From contig JAITJU010000146.1 of NCBI GenBank assembly GCA_031278735.1, positions 1 through 9,525 on the forward strand: DNA of 9,525 nt, given 5' to 3'. Position 1 is the first letter of the stretch. Each line of letters opens with the position of its first letter. Position numbers and translations under genes: made by a program. Below, piece after piece: positions 6,142-9,525 of this stretch. This stretch comes from Zoogloeaceae bacterium. GTDB taxonomy: Bacteria; Pseudomonadota; Gammaproteobacteria; Burkholderiales; Rhodocyclaceae. The notes below the pieces were generated by a model. The model saw only the letters and a list, made by a program, of their open reading frames with translations. It made no database searches and was not told the DNA's origin.

Positions 6142-7240
6142 GCACGACGGCAATGTTTTGACGCAACTGGCCGCCCAACTCAGCGATTGGGCGGCGGAAT
6201 TGGGCTTTTCCGCGCTGGGGATGGCCGCGGCTCATGACGCGGAACTGCGAAACGCCCACGCCCGCTACGCCGACTGGCTCAAGCAGGGGCGGCACGGGGA
6301 AATGGATTATATGGCGCGCAATGCCGATTTGCGCGCCCGGCCGGAATCTTTGCTGGCGAACGCGCAAAGCGTCATTTCCGTCGCGCTGGCGTATTGGCCG
6401 GAACAGGGGCTTGCGCGGGCGCTTTCCACACTGGCGCATCCGGAACGCGCCTATATTTCCCGCTACGCGCTGGGGCGCGATTACCACAAAATCATGCGTC
6501 GCCGCCTGAATGCGCTGGCGCGGCGCATGGAAAGCGCCATTGGCCCCTTTGCCTGGCGCGTCTGCGTCGATTCCGCGCCGGTGCTGGAAGTGGCGTTTGC
6601 CCGGCAAGGCGGTCTGGGGTGGCGCGGCAAGCATACGCTCCTGCTTTCCCGGCAAGGCTCGTTTCATTTTCTGGGCGAGCTTTACACCAGTCTGCCGCCG
6701 CCCGCCGGGGAAAAGCCCGCAGTTTCACATTGCGGCACATGCAACCGCTGTCTGCGCGCCTGTCCCACGCAAGCGATTGTCGCGCCCTATGAGGTGGATG
6801 CCCGCCGCTGCATTGCCTATCTCACCATCGAGCATCCCGGCAGCATCCCAGAGGCGTTGCGTCCCGCCGTGGGCAACCGGATTTACGGCTGCGACGATTG
6901 CCAGATCGTCTGTCCCTGGAACCGCTCCGCTCCGGCGGGCGACGCGGCCTTTCTGTGTCGCGACGCTCTCGCGCTCGATGCCGCCAGCCTCGTCGAACTC
7001 ATGGCCTGGGAAGAAACCGATTTTCTAGACAAGCTGACGGGCAGCCCCATCCGCCGCATCGGTCACCAACGCTGGCTGCGCAACATCGCGGTGGCGCTGG
7101 GCAATTGTCCTCCGAAGCCGGAAGTCCTGCGCGCCCTGGGCGCCAGAATCGAACATCCTTCCGCCCTGGTGCGCGAGCATGTGGGCTGGGCGCTTGCCAG
7201 GATTCGGGGCGGGAACGCGGCAAACGCGCATCCGCCGTGA
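6140..7240 (+). CDS. queG: Epoxyqueuosine reductase QueG
   Basis: The cobalamin- and iron-sulfur-dependent enzyme that reduces epoxyqueuosine to queuosine in tRNA, the last step of queuosine synthesis. It has 366 residues (E. coli 379). Motifs are HGEMDYMAR (52-60), YISRYALGRDYHK (105-117), the VDSAPVLE segment with Asp144 in the position of the proposed general acid, and GLGWRGKH (158-165). Cysteines for the two [4Fe-4S] clusters are C198, C201, C204 and C208 (CGTCNRCLRACP) and C224, C251, C254 and C258 (CDDCQIVCPWN). A C-terminal IRRIGHQRWLRNIAVALGN HEAT-like segment is present. The frame is open upstream to 6014, but only the ATG at 6140 fits the family N-terminus. No Shine-Dalgarno is visible. 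It is divergent from tsaE and convergent with purD. Confidence 0.95.
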   Translation: MHDGNVLTQLAAQLSDWAAELGFSALGMAAAHDAELRNAHARYADWLKQGRHGEMDYMARNADLRARPESLLANAQSVISVALAYWPEQGLARALSTLAHPERAYISRYALGRDYHKIMRRRLNALARRMESAIGPFAWRVCVDSAPVLEVAFARQGGLGWRGKHTLLLSRQGSFHFLGELYTSLPPPAGEKPAVSHCGTCNRCLRACPTQAIVAPYEVDARRCIAYLTIEHPGSIPEALRPAVGNRIYGCDDCQIVCPWNRSAPAGDAAFLCRDALALDAASLVELMAWEETDFLDKLTGSPIRRIGHQRWLRNIAVALGNCPPKPEVLRALGARIEHPSALVREHVGWALARIRGGNAANAHPP

Positions 7241-7249
7241 GCCGACGCG

Positions 7250-8524
7250 CTATCCCATTCCCCGATGACCAATATCCTTGCGATACAGCATACCCTTCCA
7301 GACAATCCGGGCGACGGCGGCGTAGGCGTTTTTTTGCGCCTGCCGGATGTTTTCGCCCAGGGCGGTGACGCAGAGCACACGCCCGCCCGCCGTGACGATC
7401 CTGCCGTTTTTTTCCGCCGTGCCCGCGTGAAAGACGTGAACATCGTCGCCAAAACGGTTGTCGTCGGGCAAGCCGGAAATCACGTTTCCTTTTTTGGGCG
7501 CGCCGGGGTAATTCGCGGCGGCCAGCACCACGCCCAGCGCCACACGCCGATCCCATGCGGCGTCCGCCTGATCCAGACGCCCGTCGATCGCGTGTTCGAT
7601 GAGTCTGGCCAAGTCGGATCTCAAGCGCATCAAAATGGGCTGCGTTTCCGGGTCGCCCATGCGACAATTGAATTCCAGCGTCCTGATGCCGCCATCCTTG
7701 CCGATCATCAGTCCGGCATAAAGGAAGCCGGTGTAGGGAATACCGTCCTTTTCCATGCCTCTCACCGTCGGCAGGATGATTTCGCGCATGACCCGCGCAT
7801 GGATTTCGGGCGTGACGACAGGCGCGGGCGAATAGGCGCCCATGCCGCCGGTGTTGGGGCCGACGTCGCCGTCGCCGATGCGCTTGTGATCCTGGCTGGA
7901 AGCGAGCGGCAGCACGTTTTTGCCGTCGACCATGACGATGAAGCTGGCTTCCTCGCCCTCTAGGAATTCCTCGATCACCACCCGCGCGCCCGCCGCGCCC
8001 AGGCTGCCGCCGGAGAGCATGTCGTCGATGGCCTCATGCGCTTCCCGCAACGTCATGGCGACGACGACACCCTTGCCCGCCGCGAGGCCGTCGGCCTTGA
8101 TGACGATGGGCGCGCCTTCCCTTTCCACGTACTCATGCGCGGCGGCGGCTTCCGAAAAGGTCTCGAAACGGGCGGTGGGGATGTTGTGCCGGATCATGAA
8201 TCGCTTGGCGAAATCCTTGGAGGATTCAAGCTGGGCGGCGGCTTGCGTCGGCCCGAAAATCTTGAGTCCGCGAGCGCGGAAGAGATCGACGATGCCCGCG
8301 GAAAGCGGCGCTTCCGGGCCAACCACGGTGAACGCCACCTCGTTTTTCCGCGCAAAATGCGCCAGCGCCTCCGGGTCGGTGAGCGGCAGGTTCTCGATTT
8401 CGTGCTCCCGCGCCGTGCCGGCGTTGCCCGGCGCAACGAGGATTTTCTGCAACCCCTGCGTCTGCGCCAGCTTCCAGGCCAGCGCGTGTTCGCGTCCGCC
8501 GGAACCAATCACGAGCAATTTCAT
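7250..8524 (-). CDS. purD: Phosphoribosylamine-glycine ligase (GAR synthetase)
   Basis: It catalyses ATP-dependent joining of phosphoribosylamine and glycine, the second step of de novo purine synthesis. It has 424 residues (E. coli 429). The N domain starts MKLLVIGSGGREHALAWKL. The ATP-grasp region includes APIVIKADGLAAGKGVVVA (138-156) and VIEEFLEGEEASFIVMVDG. GPNTGGMGAYSPAPVV (222-237) and EFNCRMGDPETQ (284-295, with metal-binding Glu284 and Asn286) follow, and the C-terminal domain ends RKDIGH. The ATG at 8524 matches the family start and has a textbook Shine-Dalgarno, AAAGGAGG (plus 8533-8540), eight bases upstream. In many betaproteobacteria purD is followed by hemF; here it instead converges on queG with only 9 bp between the stop codons. 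Confidence 0.97.
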   Translation of the reverse strand: MKLLVIGSGGREHALAWKLAQTQGLQKILVAPGNAGTAREHEIENLPLTDPEALAHFARKNEVAFTVVGPEAPLSAGIVDLFRARGLKIFGPTQAAAQLESSKDFAKRFMIRHNIPTARFETFSEAAAAHEYVEREGAPIVIKADGLAAGKGVVVAMTLREAHEAIDDMLSGGSLGAAGARVVIEEFLEGEEASFIVMVDGKNVLPLASSQDHKRIGDGDVGPNTGGMGAYSPAPVVTPEIHARVMREIILPTVRGMEKDGIPYTGFLYAGLMIGKDGGIRTLEFNCRMGDPETQPILMRLRSDLARLIEHAIDGRLDQADAAWDRRVALGVVLAAANYPGAPKKGNVISGLPDDNRFGDDVHVFHAGTAEKNGRIVTAGGRVLCVTALGENIRQAQKNAYAAVARIVWKGMLYRKDIGHRGMG

Positions 8525-8540
8525 GTTTTTTTCCTCCTTT

Positions 8541-8981
8541 GTCAGTGGGCGCGATATTATGGGGCATCGCCCGCGATTCCGCCGGACAACGCTGTTCTTT
8601 TGCCGGTCCGGGATGATGATGCGATCCGCCGCGCCCGCGGCCACGCCGCGAACCGCCCGCGCCGGAAAAGCCTCCCCGCCGGTCATTTGAAAGAACGTGT
8701 CGCGGATGCGCTGGGGCGTCGTGCGCCCTCCATCGCCATGATCGCCTTGCAGGACGGATCCGGCTTCTTCAGCGCGGTCTCCGGTCTCAATTGTTCCTCA
8801 ACCTGCGCGATTTTCTTCTAATCCGGCTTGCCCGTCCGTTTGCCGCGCAGATTGTCCGGAAATATTGAGCGAAGCGCGTTTTGGCGCGAGGAGGGGGGAT
8901 CGCCGTCAAGCCGGGCGGCGGCTTCCTGAGCCTTTCGCGCTCTTTGCGCCAGCGCCCTGCCGCCCCTTATTTCCCTGGGCG
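8541..8981. other. About 440 bp upstream of purD without an intact recognised gene
   Basis: No ORF here has both a credible start and a recognisable product. Plus-strand open frames that cross this stretch are continuations of frames antisense to purD. On the minus strand there is an interrupted open frame described as a possible pseudogene. The segment next to purD holds that gene's ribosome-binding site and a possible -10 element. Confidence 0.6.
8556..8561 (-). promoter_or_regulatory. Possible -10 element (CATAAT) for purD
   Basis: On the minus strand CATAAT (5 of 6 matches to TATAAT) lies about 32 bp upstream of the purD ATG, which would place the transcript start just ahead of the strong Shine-Dalgarno. 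A TTGTCC further up (8584-8589) is 22 bp away, too far for a normal -35. A GCGAT/ATCGC inverted repeat (8551-8555, 8566-8570) brackets it. Weak but sensibly placed. Confidence 0.25.
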
Positions 8982-9000
8982 TTATTCCCGTTCGCCTGCC
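8683..9000 (-). pseudogene. Possible decayed minus-strand gene, one in-frame TAG
   Basis: One minus-strand frame runs 60 codons from 9000 to a TAG at 8818-8820, then another 44 codons to a TGA at 8683-8685. The first part reads like soluble protein (GITPREIRGGRALAQRARKA, later FPDNLRGKRTGKPD); the second continues KKIAQVEEQLRPETALKK. It has no ATG, GTG or TTG near its upstream end, but it overlaps the end of the 91-codon ORF (8982-9257) and could be reached from it by a -1 shift. This would fit a gene broken by a frameshift and a nonsense change, though GC-rich DNA produces open frames by chance. I recognise no family. Low confidence. Confidence 0.2.
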
Positions 9001-9257
9001 TTATCAATTATCCAAATGTCAATTTCCTTGTATCGCCTGGGGCTGGTCACCTGACCAATGCCGACTTCAATCGCCTCCAATTCTTCCCGCGCAGTACTCA
9101 GACTGGATTTCATGCTTGCGCTGTTGGCGTATTCCTTGAGGTCGAACTGAACAATGACTTTTTCAGCGACAACAATATCCTCCAGATTGCCGGACTTCCC
9201 GATGTTTCTCAGGTCAGACAGTATGCTGTTTTGAATTTTATTGCTGCGCTGGCGCAT
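8982..9257 (-). CDS. Hypothetical protein, 91 residues, lower GC than surroundings
   Basis: The product starts MRQRSNKIQNSILSDLRNIG and contains VVAEKVIVQFDLKEY (29-43), a predicted helix around STAREELEAIEVGIGQV (54-70), and RRYKEIDIWIIDKAGERE at the end. There is no signal peptide, membrane segment or cysteine. I do not recognise the family. Evidence that it is real: balanced charged/hydrophobic composition, and a coding region of about 46% GC (110 of 240 bases, 9001-9240) against about 60% around it. The frame is open upstream to 9464, but that part is GC-rich and reads like an incidental frame, so I start at the ATG at 9257; no Shine-Dalgarno supports it. The opposite strand is also open (8865-9371) but looks like an antisense shadow. 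It may be a truncated remnant of a longer acquired gene. Confidence 0.5.
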   Translation of the reverse strand: MRQRSNKIQNSILSDLRNIGKSGNLEDIVVAEKVIVQFDLKEYANSASMKSSLSTAREELEAIEVGIGQVTSPRRYKEIDIWIIDKAGERE

Positions 9258-9525
9258 GGGCTTTGCCAAGCGTCGCGTCCCGCGCCCGTCCTGGGGCTTG
9301 CGCGCTTCATCCGCCTGCGCCCGAAATGGCGAGGGGCGGGAGTTGCCGTCCCTGCCAGGGCAATCGCATGAATGCCATATGCAATGGAAGTAACCGTGGC
9401 AGGGAAGAAAAGCTTCTGGCAAGGGAGGGTCAAAAGAGGTTTGCAGCGATGGAACTGGCGGCAAGGGCGGGTCTGAAGGCCGCCAACCTCTCTTTCTGGA
9501 GGTGTTTCGCTCGTACGGTAACCCG
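9258..9525. other. Right-edge stretch with no supported gene
   Basis: About 268 bp. Short open frames exist on both strands (for example a 34-codon plus-strand ORF from 9372 ending at 9476, and frames running off the right edge), but none has a convincing start signal or recognisable product. It contains a 14-bp direct repeat with one mismatch and a 9-bp inverted repeat (9349-9357 with 9397-9405); neither is clearly beyond chance. Confidence 0.6.

Noticed and set aside
8525..8686. Longer purD start at 8686
   Set aside because: PurD proteins begin at MKxLVIGxGGREHA, and the ideal Shine-Dalgarno is placed for the ATG at 8524.
7265..8821. Long plus-strand frames opposite and beyond purD (7265-7963, 7920-8690, 8036-8821)
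   Set aside because: They are shadows of purD; the parts beyond the purD start have no recognisable product or start signal.
8865..9371. 168-codon plus-strand frame over the low-GC region
   Set aside because: It shows hydrophobic antisense-type composition in the middle and Arg/Pro/Ala-rich ends; the minus-strand reading of the same bases looks much more like protein. Not excluded absolutely.
9349..9405. Perfect 9-bp inverted repeat TCCCTGCCA/TGGCAGGGA
   Set aside because: A 9-bp match within ~60 bp is expected about twice by chance in a window this size, and no T-run or gene end accompanies it.
1..9525. CRISPR arrays, tRNA/rRNA genes, insertion sequences, toxin-antitoxin pairs
   Set aside because: I looked for regularly spaced repeats, cloverleaf-like sequences, transposase motifs and paired small ORFs, and found none I could support.

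Overview
The window looks like chromosome of a betaproteobacterium. Its GC content is high, roughly 60% by eye. The ribosomal proteins read like betaproteobacterial family members, including an S3 with an R/P/G-rich C-terminal tail. AmiC (Tat-exported), TsaE, QueG and PurD are housekeeping genes of Gram-negative bacteria. No phage, transposon, CRISPR, tRNA or rRNA signature is visible. The genus cannot be named from the sequence.

Left block (1-4143, + strand): nine consecutive genes of the S10 ribosomal protein operon in canonical order: rplD (lacks only its first few codons), rplW, rplB, rpsS, rplV, rpsC, rplP, rpmC, rpsQ. They are tightly packed, with gaps of 0-13 nt or 1-4 nt overlaps, so they are surely one transcript. 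Oddities are a ~65-residue S3 tail and an acidic N-terminal S17 extension built on a perfect tandem repeat of 21 bp. rpsQ is not followed by rplN. The spc operon genes are absent and an unrelated convergent unit begins.

Middle block (4144-7240): a 190-bp intergenic stretch with a candidate minus-strand terminator, then a minus-strand pair tsaE-amiC (tRNA t6A modification; septal peptidoglycan hydrolysis) overlapping by 46 bp. Divergent from it is queG (queuosine biosynthesis), whose ATG shares two bases with the tsaE ATG, so the two genes have no intergenic region.

Right block (7250-9525): purD (purine biosynthesis, minus strand) converges on queG with 9 bp between stop codons. Upstream of purD are about 460 bp without a convincing intact gene, but with an interrupted minus-strand frame that may be a decayed gene. 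Next comes a short, clearly lower-GC minus-strand ORF (91 codons) of unknown function, then about 270 bp with no supported gene.

Taken together this is a housekeeping region stitched from pieces of separate conserved neighbourhoods. No coherent novel multi-gene system is visible. The observations worth a second look are the S10/spc break, the repeat-bearing S17 extension, the head-to-head queG/tsaE starts and the low-GC ORF with interrupted frames next to purD.
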